From positions 1,634,875 to 1,698,874 of the forward strand of contig NZ_CP017639.1 of the NCBI RefSeq assembly GCF_001767255.1: DNA of 64,000 nt, in the 5' to 3' direction. The DNA is from Corynebacterium sp. NML98-0116 (GTDB lineage Bacteria > Actinomycetota > Actinomycetes > Mycobacteriales > Mycobacteriaceae). The stretch's first letter is position 1. Each line of letters starts with the position of its first letter. Positions 13,283 to 21,935 of the stretch are shown here, piece by piece. Made by a program: the position numbers and the translations under genes. Below the pieces are notes generated by a model, which saw only the letters and a program-made list of their open reading frames with translations, searched no databases and was not told the origin of the DNA.

Positions 13283-13313
13283 ACTAGAACCCGATCCATT
13301 CCTTAGGGACAGT

Positions 13314-13321
13314 CACACTGA
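13314..13321. repeat. 8-bp target site duplication, left copy
   Basis: CACACTGA occurs immediately before the left inverted repeat and again at 14819-14826 immediately after the right one. An 8-bp duplication fits IS256-family transposition and indicates a clean insertion. Confidence 0.85.
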
Positions 13322-13485
13322 GGGTTAAGCGACAAAATGTGTGCTTTTTTGGATATGGATTCCAGGTCCTGCCTGGGCCTACGGCGGGACAGTGCTCGTT
13401 GAATCGGGATTCCCTGCCGTAGACCGGAAGGTCCACCACTTCAGGCGTTGGATGTGCTATGACAGCAGACTGTTAAACCAGCTGC

Positions 13486-14712
13486 ATGCCAACTCAACAC
13501 AGAAAGAGAAAACACAACAGGCCCCTATGCACGGCATGCGAGCACACCGCCACAAAAATGGGCACCACATCCAGCGGAAAACAGCGATGGCGCTGCACAG
13601 ACTGCGGGCACACCTTCACCAACCCCAACACAGCCAAGACCAGCGCATATCGGTTTGCCATCTTCATTGACTGGATCACCAACCAGCATCCGCTCGACGC
13701 TGTCGCTGCTGCGCACAACGTCTCCAGACGCACACTCATCCGCTGGTTCACCTACTTTTGGTTCATCATCGTCCCGTGCAAACCGGACCCGTACCGCGTC
13801 TACGACCAGCTCTTTATTGACGGCACCTACTTCCACAAAAAATGCCTGCTTGTCGCTGCAACCAGCGAGCACGTCGTCGCCTGGCACTGGTGCACACGAG
13901 AAACCGCCTACGACTACGCCAAACTCTTCGACATGATCGCCGAACCCCTCGTCGTGACCACAGACGGCTCCGGTGGCGCTCACAAAGCCATCAAACAATG
14001 CTGGCCAAACGCCTCCATTCAACGCTGCCTCGTCCACGTACGCCGCGACACCATCAAAGACACCACACGCCAACCCACAATCACCGCACACAAAGCACTC
14101 CTTCGCCTCGGCAACCAGCTGACCCACATCACCACCCGTGACCAGGCAATCACCTGGGTACTTCGCCTCAACCGCTTCCAGGACCTCTACGGTGACTGGC
14201 TCAAACAACGCACCTACCGCAACCAAGTCGCCCCAGAAGAGATCCCAAAACGTATCCGCGACAACCAGCAATGGTGGTACACCCATCCCAGAGCCCGCAG
14301 AGCCTACCGCCGATTCGAGCGTCTCTACCAACAAGGCCACCTCTTCGTCTGGCTCAACCCACCACACCGCACCACGACCACGCTGAAGACCACCACAAAC
14401 AGCCTGGAAGGCGGCATAAACGCACAACTAAAACACCTCGCCCGAGCCCACCGCGGCACATTTGACGAACACCAGCGAATCATCATGGACTGGTGGCTCT
14501 ACCTACACACCCAACACCACGATGACCCGCTGGCGCTAGCAATCGAGCAAGACTTCGGCCACGCAGGCTACGCACACGCCCGCCAGGCACACATGCGTGA
14601 ACGCGACCAAGCCAACTCACCCGACGGCCGACCGAAAGTCTACGACACCGGCATCGACACCGACTTCAACCCCTCCTGGGCCATCCGACACGGCTGGGCA
14701 GGACGCTCATAA
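13486..14712 (+). CDS. IS1249-type transposase
   Basis: 408 residues. A zinc ribbon at the N-terminus (CTAC near residue 15 and CTDC near 38) is followed by a DDE catalytic domain: first Asp in QLFIDGTYF (about 110), second Asp in VVTTDGSGGAHKAI (about 160), Glu in NSLEGGINAQL (about 307). This N-terminal ribbon with an IS256-like core is the IS1249 arrangement. The frame is full length without interruption, so the element may be active. It begins 164 nt inside the left repeat. Confidence 0.92.
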   Translation: MPTQHRKRKHNRPLCTACEHTATKMGTTSSGKQRWRCTDCGHTFTNPNTAKTSAYRFAIFIDWITNQHPLDAVAAAHNVSRRTLIRWFTYFWFIIVPCKPDPYRVYDQLFIDGTYFHKKCLLVAATSEHVVAWHWCTRETAYDYAKLFDMIAEPLVVTTDGSGGAHKAIKQCWPNASIQRCLVHVRRDTIKDTTRQPTITAHKALLRLGNQLTHITTRDQAITWVLRLNRFQDLYGDWLKQRTYRNQVAPEEIPKRIRDNQQWWYTHPRARRAYRRFERLYQQGHLFVWLNPPHRTTTTLKTTTNSLEGGINAQLKHLARAHRGTFDEHQRIIMDWWLYLHTQHHDDPLALAIEQDFGHAGYAHARQAHMRERDQANSPDGRPKVYDTGIDTDFNPSWAIRHGWAGRS

Positions 14713-14752
14713 CCCCAGCACAACACCCCACAACCCACCCATCCCAACCCCT

Positions 14753-14778
14753 GAAAAGCACACATTTTGTCACTTAAG
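14753..14778 (+). repeat. Inner duplicate of the right inverted repeat
   Basis: Starts GAAAAGCACACATTTTGTC and ends CTTAAG, matching the true right end (14791-14818) with minor differences. The two are separated by 12 nt containing CGACACGCC. The same doubled right end occurs in the relic at 61170-61733. Confidence 0.8.
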
Positions 14779-14818
14779 TCGACACGCCGAGAAAAGCACA
14801 CATTTTGTCGCTTAACCC

Positions 14819-14826
14819 CACACTGA
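14819..14826. repeat. 8-bp target site duplication, right copy
   Basis: CACACTGA, identical to 13314-13321, directly abutting the right inverted repeat. Confidence 0.85.
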
Positions 14827-14907
14827 AGCGTAACAAGCTCGGTCTACCGAGCACCAGGTATGCAACCTGAAGCCGATGGAATAGCCTCGGCAAGATATGA
14901 AGAAAAT

Positions 14908-14939
14908 GACCCTCTACCTGCTTAAACAAGTAGAGGGTC
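14908..14939 (-). terminator. ssrA: tmRNA terminator
   Basis: On the minus strand GACCCTCTACTTG pairs with CAGGTAGAGGGTC around a short loop and is followed by ATTTTCTTC. It begins 3 nt after the end of the tmRNA and is its intrinsic terminator. Confidence 0.8.
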
Positions 14940-14941
14940 AG

Positions 14942-15330
14942 TGGAGCCGCCGGGAATTGAACCCGGGTCCTTCACCACCGCGCCAGGGCTTCTCCGTGCG
15001 CAGTTCGCGCACTGCCTCTGCTCGGCCCTCCGGATCAGGCAAACGTGTCCGGATGACGGGCCCAGTCAGTGAAAAATGTCCCTTCCGAGGCCCCACTGAC
15101 AGGGCCGGAAGGCAAGCCCCCTAAGTCGACGCCAGGTACCGGGTCGGGGGCATCCCCGGCCTGACGGACACGCAGGTCGCTGAACCTTTCTAATTAGGCA
15201 GCGAGGGCGTAGTCACGCTGAGAGTTCTTCTCTGCGTTTATTGGTTGCTACGACGCTTACGGTGGTCTCTAGCCTGCACCGGCACGCTTCCCCTGGCTTA
15301 GTCGATGAAGTCGAAACCAGAATCGACCCC
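14942..15330 (-). ncRNA. ssrA: tmRNA (ssrA)
   Basis: The 3' part has the tRNA-like T-arm (GGGTTCAATTCCC) and acceptor strand, which pairs with the 5' end GGGGTCG at 15330-15324. The 5' part contains the conserved GGTTTCGACTTCATCGACTAAGCC. The tag reading frame on the minus strand runs 15235 to 15194 and encodes AEKNSQRDYALAA then TAA. The CCA end is not encoded. tmRNA rescues stalled ribosomes together with SmpB, encoded 725 nt upstream on the same strand. Confidence 0.96.
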
Positions 15331-15397
15331 TCGTACTACGGGAACCGTAGAAGCACCACCCTAGCCGACGAATACGCTCCCGCGCAAGGGCCTCTAT

Positions 15398-16042
15398 TTA
15401 CGGGGTTGGGGTGATGCGCAGGAATTCGACGACGGCATCCGGGCCGGCGTCGACGGCGAGGCGTGCGGCCTTCGCCACGGATTGTGGCGTCATCTTCGGC
15501 CCGTTGGTGTCGCCGTGGAGCATGTCGGTGTCGGTGCGCCCCGGGTGCAGGGAGGTCACGCGCACGGCTCCGGCTTCCTCCAAGCGGAGGGAATCGGTGA
15601 AGCCGCGCAGGCCGAATTTGGAGGCACAGTAGGCGGAGTTGCCGTCGATACCAAAGAAGCCGGCGCCGGAATTGATGGTCAGAATGAGGCCGTTACTGCG
15701 TCGCAGCGCGGGCAAGAGCGCTTTCGTCAGCAGCATTGGTGCGATCACGTTGACTTCCATGGTGCGGCGCAGGTCGGCTTCGGAAAGGTCGGTGAGGCGG
15801 GCGGGCGTCATGACGCCTGCGGCGAGCACGAGCACGTCGAGCTCTTCAATGTTCGACGCAGCCTCCGCCACAGCGGCGCTGTCCGTCAGGTCAACCTCGA
15901 AGGGCTCCGCGCTGGGCAGTGCGCTGACAACCTCGGAGGCGTCGCGGGAGGCGCCGACGTAGATGTGGTGGTCGCGGCCGAGTTCCTCGGCGATCGCGCG
16001 GCCGATCCCGCGGGATGCCCCGGTGACGAGTGCGTGCTTCAT
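15398..16042 (-). CDS. Short-chain dehydrogenase/reductase
   Basis: 214 residues. Classical SDR features: TGASRGIG at 7-14 for NAD(P) binding, the LAAGV (NAAG-like) motif near 74, and the active-site Tyr and Lys in AYCASK near 140-145. These enzymes oxidise or reduce alcohol/keto groups; the substrate is unknown. It lies 12 nt downstream of smpB on the same strand and is probably cotranscribed with it, ahead of the tmRNA. Confidence 0.88.
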   Translation of the reverse strand: MKHALVTGASRGIGRAIAEELGRDHHIYVGASRDASEVVSALPSAEPFEVDLTDSAAVAEAASNIEELDVLVLAAGVMTPARLTDLSEADLRRTMEVNVIAPMLLTKALLPALRRSNGLILTINSGAGFFGIDGNSAYCASKFGLRGFTDSLRLEEAGAVRVTSLHPGRTDTDMLHGDTNGPKMTPQSVAKAARLAVDAGPDAVVEFLRITPTP

Positions 16043-16054
16043 CGTGAATCCTCC

Positions 16055-16549
16055 TTAGGCTTTGATGCCTTTGAACTTCCGGCCGAGGTCGCGGGCGATT
16101 TCGCGGTCCTCAGTGCGGCGTTTGATGGCTTGGCGCTTGTCGTAGTCCTGCCTACCTTGCCCCAGGCCGAGCTCCACTTTCGCGCGGCCGTCCTTGAGGT
16201 AGAGCGAGAGCGGGATGAGGGTGCGGTTGCCGTCGCGAAGCTTGCCCTGCAGGGAGTCGATTTCGCGGCGGTGCATGAGCAGCTTGCGGGTCCGGCGCGG
16301 AGGGTGGTTCGTCCAGTGCCCTTTGGAGTACTCCGGGATGTGCATGTTGCGCAGCCAGACCTCACCGTTATCGATGGTGGCGAACGCCTCGACCAGGGAT
16401 ACCTTGCCTTCGCGCAGCGACTTGATCTCGGTGCCGACGAGCACGATGCCGGTCTCCCAGGTGTCCAGGATGTTGTAGTCGTGGCGCGCTTTCCGGTTGG
16501 TCGCGAGGACCCCGGTGTTGCTCAGCTTTTGTTTCTTCTTCTTGCCCAT
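16055..16549 (-). CDS. smpB: SsrA-binding protein SmpB
   Basis: 164 residues, close to the family norm of about 160. NRKARHDYNILDTWETGIVLVGTEIKSLREGKVSL is the SmpB core OB-fold, and the Lys/Arg-rich tail DYDKRQAIKRRTEDREIARDLGRKFK is the segment that enters the mRNA channel. SmpB binds tmRNA and delivers it to stalled ribosomes. It sits between ftsX and the SDR gene, with tmRNA just beyond, the arrangement seen across corynebacteria. Confidence 0.96.
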   Translation of the reverse strand: MGKKKKQKLSNTGVLATNRKARHDYNILDTWETGIVLVGTEIKSLREGKVSLVEAFATIDNGEVWLRNMHIPEYSKGHWTNHPPRRTRKLLMHRREIDSLQGKLRDGNRTLIPLSLYLKDGRAKVELGLGQGRQDYDKRQAIKRRTEDREIARDLGRKFKGIKA

Positions 16550-16564
16550 AGGCGTTCCACCCTA

Positions 16565-17467
16565 CTACTTCCGTACGTAGCTGCGCAGTGCCACCTGAGC
16601 TGCGAGGGCGCCGATGACGACGGCCCCGAGACCGACGAGCGGCATCACTGTCACGACGGCGGAGTCCGAAATGCGGGCGACAAGTTGGGAGGCGTAGAGG
16701 TCGCCGAGGATCGGGTCGACGAGCGAGCGCTTCCCTACCCACGCCAGCACGGTGGCAAGCACCGCACCGATCAGCACGGAGAGCACCGCTTCCAGCACGA
16801 ATGGTGCCTGGGTGAACCAGCGGGATGCACCAACCATGCGCATAATGGCGATCTGCTCGCGGCGGTTGTACGCGGCGAGCTGGACCATGTTCACGATCAG
16901 GAACAGCGATGCCAGTGTCTGCGCCGCGGCGACGACGAAGGTCACGTTGCGGAAGGTGTCCATAGTTCCGGCGGCTTCGCGTACGGTGTCGGCCTGGTCG
17001 CTGACCATGGCAACTTGCGGCATGTCACGGATGGCGTCGATAGGTGCGATGTCGGACGGGTCCTTGAGGCGCACGTGCAGCGCGGCGGGCAGCGCGTCCG
17101 GGGAGGTTTCGCGCACGAGGTCCGGCTCGGAGTCCTGGAAGAGCTCTACGAAGCGTTCGTAGGACTGCTCGCGGGAACGGAAGGTCACCTGTTCGACGCG
17201 GTCGTCGGCTTGCAGGGTGTCGCGGACCTCGCGGCAGGCCTCGGAGGAGCAGTCGTTGTCCTCGGCGGAGATGGTCTCGTCGAGCTCCACCATGACTTCG
17301 ACACGGTCGAGGTAGAGGTCCTTCGTCGCGCTCGTCGCCTGCGAGATGAGGATGCCGGCACCAACCAACACGAGCGAAAGCGCGGTGGTGATGATGAGCG
17401 CGATAGTCATGGTGAAATTGCGCCCGAGGCCGCGGAGGCCTTCGCGGAAAATGAAGTTCCAGTTCAT
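16565..17467 (-). CDS. ftsX: Cell division protein FtsX
   Basis: 300 residues. One N-terminal membrane span (about 19-41), a large extracellular loop of about 130 residues containing a Cys pair (NDCSSEACREV, near 78-84), and three C-terminal spans typical of FtsX/ABC-type permease fold. With FtsE it transmits ATP-driven signals to peptidoglycan hydrolases at the septum. It starts 2 nt after the ftsE stop and is cotranscribed with it. Confidence 0.95.
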   Translation of the reverse strand: MNWNFIFREGLRGLGRNFTMTIALIITTALSLVLVGAGILISQATSATKDLYLDRVEVMVELDETISAEDNDCSSEACREVRDTLQADDRVEQVTFRSREQSYERFVELFQDSEPDLVRETSPDALPAALHVRLKDPSDIAPIDAIRDMPQVAMVSDQADTVREAAGTMDTFRNVTFVVAAAQTLASLFLIVNMVQLAAYNRREQIAIMRMVGASRWFTQAPFVLEAVLSVLIGAVLATVLAWVGKRSLVDPILGDLYASQLVARISDSAVVTVMPLVGLGAVVIGALAAQVALRSYVRK

Positions 17468-17469
17468 GC

Positions 17470-18162
17470 TTATCCCCTCACGGTTCCGTAGACGCCGTTG
17501 GCGTCGTCGCGAACAAGTTTGCCCAGGTGCAGTTCCATGACGCGCTGGCGCATCTCGTTGACGGCGCGTGCGTTGTGGGTGGACATCACAACGGTAGTGC
17601 CAAGGCGGTTGATGCGCGCGAGTAGCGCCATGATCTCGTCGGAGGTTCCCGGGTCGAGGTTGCCCGTGGGCTCGTCGGCGAGGACGAGTGGGGGCTTATC
17701 GACGAACGCTCGCGCGATCGCGACGCGCTGCTGCTCGCCGCCTGACAGTTCGTGTGGCATACGGTTCGCCTTCGCATCCAGGCCGACCAGCTCGAGTGCT
17801 TCCGGCACGAGTTTTGCGATGCGCTGCTTCTTCTTACCAATCACCTCGAGCGCGAACGCCACGTTGTCGTAGACGTTTAGCTTGGGTAGCAGCCTGAAGT
17901 CCTGGAAGACGTAGCCGATGGACTGACGCAGCAGGTTTACGTTGCTGCCCTTTAATGCGTTGACGTGGAAGTCGTCGAAGTAGATATCCCCCGAGGTCAG
18001 GTTTTCCTCACGGATCATCAGCTGAAGCAACGTCGACTTGCCGGACCCGGACGGGCCGATGAGGAAGACGAAGTCGCCGTCGGCAATTTCGAATGAGACA
18101 TCGTCGAGTGCTGGGCGTGTGGACGTCGGGTAGACCTTCGTCACGTTGGAAAAAGTGATCAC
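17470..18162 (-). CDS. ftsE: Cell division ATP-binding protein FtsE
   Basis: 230 residues, standard length. Walker [10 protein letters not shown] at 36-44, signature [14 protein letters not shown] near 139, Walker [15 protein letters not shown] near 160. FtsE binds FtsX on the inner face of the membrane and hydrolyses ATP during division. It lies 25 nt after prfB on the same strand, the usual actinobacterial order prfB-ftsE-ftsX-smpB. Confidence 0.96.
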   Translation of the reverse strand: MITFSNVTKVYPTSTRPALDDVSFEIADGDFVFLIGPSGSGKSTLLQLMIREENLTSGDIYFDDFHVNALKGSNVNLLRQSIGYVFQDFRLLPKLNVYDNVAFALEVIGKKKQRIAKLVPEALELVGLDAKANRMPHELSGGEQQRVAIARAFVDKPPLVLADEPTGNLDPGTSDEIMALLARINRLGTTVVMSTHNARAVNEMRQRVMELHLGKLVRDDANGVYGTVRG

Positions 18163-18187
18163 CCGCTACACACTACTACTTCTTCTG

Positions 18188-19291
18188 TTACTCCTGTGAC
18201 TGGAGTTGTCCCATGCGCCAGCGGATACCGGCCTCCAAGAAACCGTCGATGTCGCCGTCGAGCACCTTCTGCGGGTCGCCTACCTCGTAGTTCGTGCGCA
18301 GGTCCTTCACCATCTGGTACGGGTGCAGCACATAGGAGCGCATCTGGTTGCCCCAGCTGGCGTTGCCACCGGCACCGAGGGCGTCCATCTCGGCCTTTTC
18401 TTCCATGCGTTTCTTCTCCAGGAGCTTGGACTGCAGCACGTTGAGCGCGGACGCCTTGTTCTGGATCTGGGACTTCTCGTTCTGGCAGGTCACCACGATG
18501 CCGGTCGGGATGTGCGTGATGCGCACCGCCGAGTCCGTGGTGTTCACCGACTGCCCGCCGGGGCCGGAGGAGCGGTAGACGTCCACACGGATATCGGAAT
18601 CCGGGATGTCGATGTGGTCGGTGTGCTCGACCACCGGCAACACCTCCACCTCAGCGAACGAGGTCTGGCGCCGCGCCTGGTTGTCGAACGGCGAGATACG
18701 CACCAGCCGGTGCGCGCCCTGCTCGACGGAGAGCTGGCCGTACATGTATTCGCCGTGCACCACGAAGGTCGCCGACTTAATCCCGGCCTCTTCCGCATAC
18801 GAAATGTCGTACACATCCACCTTGTGACCGTGCTTTTCCGCCCAGCGGATGTACATACGCATGAGCATCTCGGCCCAGTCGGCAGCATCAACACCACCGG
18901 CGCCGGAACGGATGTTGACCACGGCTTCGCGTTCGTCGTACTCGCCCGACAGCATCGTCTGCACTTCCAGGGAATCGACGTCTGCTTCGACGGCGTCGAG
19001 CTCATCGTCGGCGAGCGAAGGATCGCCTTCCTCCTCGGCGAGTTCGTACATGACGGGGAGGTCGTCGATACGCGAGCGCAAGCTCGTGACTTTCTTCAGG
19101 CGTGCCTGGACGCTGGAGAGCTCCGAGGTGACCTGCTGCGCGTGGGCGGGGTCGTCCCAGAGGCTCGGGTCGCCGGCTTGCTGCTCGAGTTCTTTGATGC
19201 GCAGGGCCATTTCGTCGAGGTCCATGACTTTTTCGATGGTGGTCAACGTGGCGTCAATACGTTTGATTCGAGCGAGCGTCTCCGGTTGCAT
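18188..19291 (-). CDS. prfB: Peptide chain release factor 2
   Basis: 367 residues from the ATG at 19291. GGQ motif in [18 protein letters not shown] near residue 240 triggers peptide release, and the SPF tripeptide ([12 protein letters not shown]) recognises UGA/UAA. The frame extends upstream to 19372 but that part overlaps the divergent IMPase gene and is not conserved-looking. The coding frame is continuous: no in-frame UGA with a frameshift site is present, unlike E. coli prfB. Confidence 0.95.
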   Translation of the reverse strand: MQPETLARIKRIDATLTTIEKVMDLDEMALRIKELEQQAGDPSLWDDPAHAQQVTSELSSVQARLKKVTSLRSRIDDLPVMYELAEEEGDPSLADDELDAVEADVDSLEVQTMLSGEYDEREAVVNIRSGAGGVDAADWAEMLMRMYIRWAEKHGHKVDVYDISYAEEAGIKSATFVVHGEYMYGQLSVEQGAHRLVRISPFDNQARRQTSFAEVEVLPVVEHTDHIDIPDSDIRVDVYRSSGPGGQSVNTTDSAVRITHIPTGIVVTCQNEKSQIQNKASALNVLQSKLLEKKRMEEKAEMDALGAGGNASWGNQMRSYVLHPYQMVKDLRTNYEVGDPQKVLDGDIDGFLEAGIRWRMGQLQSQE

Positions 19292-19336
19292 ACCGTCGAA
19301 GTCTAGACGACGCTCCACAAATCGCGCGCACAGCCC

Positions 19337-19342
19337 CATAAT
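19337..19342 (+). promoter_or_regulatory. -10 element of a probable leaderless mRNA
   Basis: CATAAT ends 6 nt before the ATG of the IMPase gene, so transcription would begin at or next to the start codon. No ribosome site is present. Leaderless mRNAs are common in corynebacteria. Confidence 0.45.
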
Positions 19343-19348
19343 GGGTAC

Positions 19349-20161
19349 ATGACTTCTTTCATTGAGCAACATCGCGACTCTGATGACGCAACACTGGCCG
19401 CCGCGCTAGTTGAGCATGCTGGCTCGCTTGCGCTGCGAATGCGGGAGGAAGGCCTTTCGACGGATTATAAGACCTCAATTTCTGACGTGGTGACGGAGGC
19501 GGACCGTGCCGCCGAACGCTTCGTCGCGGAAACGCTCGCCGAGCTGCGCCCACACGACGGCGTCCTCGGCGAAGAGGGTGCTTCCAAACATGGCGATTCC
19601 TCACGGACGTGGGTAATTGACCCGGTTGATGGCACCTTTAACTTCACGCAGGGCTCCGACTACTTCTGCTCGGCGCTCGCGCTGGTAGAGGGCGACCCCT
19701 CGGACCCTGCGCGGATCCTGATTGGCGCGGTGCACCGCCCGGCGATGAATACGACGTGGCTTGCCCACGATGGCGTCGCGACGCGCAACGGCGAGCCATT
19801 GCCCGACCTCGAGGCGGCGTCGCTGGCCTCGCAGGGCCTGGTGACGTACCTGCACCCGACGTTCATGCGCGATGACGCCATCCGGAACGCGTGGTTGCGC
19901 GCGGTGCGCGACGCGGCGACGATCCGCATGTGGGGCGCTGGCTCCGTCGACCTGTCCAATATCGCTAGTGGCCAGCTGGGTGGGTGGCTGCAGCACTCCG
20001 TCGCCGATTGGGACTGGCTGCCGGGCAAGGCGCTCATTGAGGCAGTTGGGGGCGTGGCAAAGAAGGTGCCTGCGGGCGGGGTGACCTGGTGCGTTGCCGG
20101 AAACCCACAAATTGTGTCGGACATTGAAGCTAGGCTTACTGAGCATGACGAATCTTTATGA
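19349..20161 (+). CDS. Inositol monophosphatase family protein
   Basis: 270 residues. The two signatures of the Li/Mg-dependent phosphatase fold are present: DPVDGTFNF (near 92) and [18 protein letters not shown] (near 220), with the metal ligands Glu in LGEEGAS and the Asps of DPVDG. Enzymes of this family remove phosphate from inositol phosphates or related sugars. It is divergent from prfB, 57 nt away, and overlaps hisN by 17 nt. The same pair of phosphatase genes lies here in other corynebacteria; the substrate of this one is not established. Confidence 0.9.
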   Translation: MTSFIEQHRDSDDATLAAALVEHAGSLALRMREEGLSTDYKTSISDVVTEADRAAERFVAETLAELRPHDGVLGEEGASKHGDSSRTWVIDPVDGTFNFTQGSDYFCSALALVEGDPSDPARILIGAVHRPAMNTTWLAHDGVATRNGEPLPDLEAASLASQGLVTYLHPTFMRDDAIRNAWLRAVRDAATIRMWGAGSVDLSNIASGQLGGWLQHSVADWDWLPGKALIEAVGGVAKKVPAGGVTWCVAGNPQIVSDIEARLTEHDESL

Positions 20162-20933
20162 CGATGACCTCGCCCTTGCCCTCGAACTCGCAGATGCTGC
20201 CGACGCGATCACGCTCGACCGCTTCGAAGCGTCCGACCTGAAGGTGAAATCAAAGCCGGATATGACCCCGGTTTCCGACGCCGATGTTGCTGTCGAGGAG
20301 GTGTTGCGTGAGCGCCTCGCCGAGGCGCGTCCAGGCGACTCGATCGTTGGCGAAGAGTTCGGCGGAGAGACCGTCTTCGAAGGCCGCCAGTGGGTCATCG
20401 ACCCGATCGACGGCACGAAGAACTTCGTTCGCGGTGTACCCGTGTGGGCGACGTTGATTTCACTGCTTGTCGACGGCCAACCAGTCTTAGGCGTCGTCTC
20501 TGCCCCAGCGCTTGCGCGCCGCTGGTACGCGGCGAAAGGCTCCGGCGCGTGGCGGACGTTTAACAAGGGCAGCCTGAAGCGCCTCGAGGTCTCCCACGTC
20601 GCCGAGCTTGCGGACGCCTCCCTGGCAATGTCTTCGCTTGAGGGCTGGAAGGCCCGTGGCCTGCAGGAGAACTTCATCGCACTCACTGAGCGCACCTGGC
20701 GCCTGCGCGGCTACGGGGACTTCTTCGGCTACTGCCTGGTGGCCGAGGGCGCCGTCGACATCGCAGCAGAACCGGAGGTATCTGTGTGGGACCTCGCAGC
20801 CCTGTCTGTCCTGGTCACGGAGGCCGGCGGCGCGTTTAGCTCACTCAACGGTGAGCCTGGACCGCACGGCGGCGACGCGATCGCCACGAACGGGCTGCTG
20901 CACGACGCCGCCCGGAAGGTAATCGGCGTCTAA
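20145..20933 (+). CDS. hisN: Histidinol-phosphate phosphatase HisN
   Basis: 262 residues from the ATG at 20145, inside the end of the upstream gene. It has the IMPase-fold motifs [19 protein letters not shown] and [15 protein letters not shown]. In Corynebacterium the monophosphatase-like HisN removes the phosphate from L-histidinol phosphate in histidine synthesis, and its gene lies beside the prfB-ftsEX block, which supports the name. Without a search, confusion with other IMPase paralogs is possible. Confidence 0.82.
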   Translation: MTNLYDDDLALALELADAADAITLDRFEASDLKVKSKPDMTPVSDADVAVEEVLRERLAEARPGDSIVGEEFGGETVFEGRQWVIDPIDGTKNFVRGVPVWATLISLLVDGQPVLGVVSAPALARRWYAAKGSGAWRTFNKGSLKRLEVSHVAELADASLAMSSLEGWKARGLQENFIALTERTWRLRGYGDFFGYCLVAEGAVDIAAEPEVSVWDLAALSVLVTEAGGAFSSLNGEPGPHGGDAIATNGLLHDAARKVIGV

Positions 20934-20955
20934 GAAACTTCAAGCGCTTGAGGCC

Positions 20956-21813
20956 TTAGGGCAGGCGGAAGCCGTTGTCCAGCGTGGACAGCACCGCGTC
21001 CATCCGGACGGCGCCCGTCGGCGCGTGAATCACGCCCTGCAGCGGGCTGTGGCACGAGACATCGAACGGCGATGGGAGCACCCCGCCGTTCAGGATGCCG
21101 ACGAGGCGGTCGCCCACCACTACGGGTGCGCCCGAATCACCCTGCATGGCGCAGGTGTGGGAGATGTTCATAGACTCCCAGTCGTGCAGCGTCACGCCGC
21201 ACGTCCTGCCGGAGGCTACGCCCTGCTTACACACCACGTTGCCGGGTTTGATCGGCTTGCTACCGAGATGGTTAATGTGGACGCCGTTGTAGGAGCGTGT
21301 GACCTCCGCGTTCGAGCCCAGCTCGATCAGTGCGTAGTCGAGGTCCCGGTTGACCTCCACGATGGTGCCGGAAGGCCCGACTTGCCAGGAGTCGGCGGAG
21401 GTGACGGCGTCGCCAACTTCGCCGCAGTGCCCGGCGGTCAGCGCGTATTTGTGCCCTTTATCGTCGTAGCCCGCCACGGCGACGGTGCACATTGATTCGG
21501 TGCCGTTCGTGCGCTTCACGTAAATCGGGGTGCTGGGCCCGTAGAGGGAATTTCCCCGAGTGAGCGCTTGGTTCGAGGCCTCCGGAATCCGCGGGGCGTC
21601 GTGGAAGGAACCGGGCACGCGGTGCAGCACGTAGTCGGTCCAAGGTTTTCCGGCGAGTAGCTTCGAAGCGGCGTCGCTACGCCAGACATAGTTTGGGTCG
21701 ACGTTGCCCTCGTACTCCGAGCGCACCTGCGCTGTTGCCGGTGGCGCGAACCCCACCCCTGCGACCGCGATTCCAACCCCAGCAACGAGCGCACACACTC
21801 GGCGAAGCAACAT
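20956..21813 (-). CDS. Secreted chymotrypsin-like serine protease
   Basis: 285 residues from the ATG at 21813, which has GGAAGG upstream; the longer frame to 21903 lacks a signal peptide at its start. Residues 1-28 are a Sec signal peptide ending ATA-Q. The catalytic triad is visible: His in ALTAGHC, Asp in NRDLDYALIEL, Ser in QGDSGAPVV. Several Cys residues could form disulphides, including the one next to the active His. It is expected to be exported and may act on proteins outside the cell. Confidence 0.88.
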   Translation of the reverse strand: MLLRRVCALVAGVGIAVAGVGFAPPATAQVRSEYEGNVDPNYVWRSDAASKLLAGKPWTDYVLHRVPGSFHDAPRIPEASNQALTRGNSLYGPSTPIYVKRTNGTESMCTVAVAGYDDKGHKYALTAGHCGEVGDAVTSADSWQVGPSGTIVEVNRDLDYALIELGSNAEVTRSYNGVHINHLGSKPIKPGNVVCKQGVASGRTCGVTLHDWESMNISHTCAMQGDSGAPVVVGDRLVGILNGGVLPSPFDVSCHSPLQGVIHAPTGAVRMDAVLSTLDNGFRLP

Positions 21814-21923
21814 AGGCACCCTTCCACTCCGACCACAGACGTTTCTTGAGTACACAATGCCACCTTTTGCCCTAATTTGCCCCATCGGCACGGCAACCAG
21901 CACAAAAGGTGTGGGTGCGGAAC

Positions 21924-21929
21924 TATGCT
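21924..21929 (+). promoter_or_regulatory. -10 element of a probable leaderless mRNA
   Basis: TATGCT ends 6 nt before the ATG at 21936. No Shine-Dalgarno precedes either possible start of the M20 hydrolase gene, so a leaderless start at 21936 is the simplest reading. Confidence 0.4.
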
Positions 21930-21935
21930 CAAGCC

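Larger units (their letters stand above)
13322..14818 (+). mobile_element. IS1249-type insertion sequence (IS256 family), 1497 bp
   Basis: The element is bounded by perfect 27-bp inverted repeats (13322-13348 and 14792-14818), both beginning GGGTTAAGCGACAAAATGTG when read inward, and by the 8-bp target duplication CACACTGA. It holds one intact transposase gene. Within the right end there is a second, inner copy of the repeat (14753-14778) with a few changes. IS1249 is known from Corynebacterium; placement in that group rests on the transposase and is from recollection. It looks recently inserted because both ends and the target repeats are exact. Confidence 0.9.

Noticed and set aside
15482..17491. 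A 669-residue open frame on + opposite the SDR, smpB and ftsX genes
   Set aside because: It lies antisense to three clear genes. Such long frames arise in high-GC genes from third-position bias; the translation shows no known motif.
19292..19372. N-terminal extension of prfB, or a programmed frameshift
   Set aside because: The extension overlaps the divergent gene and is not RF2-like; the frame from 19291 is continuous and normal in length, so no frameshift is needed.
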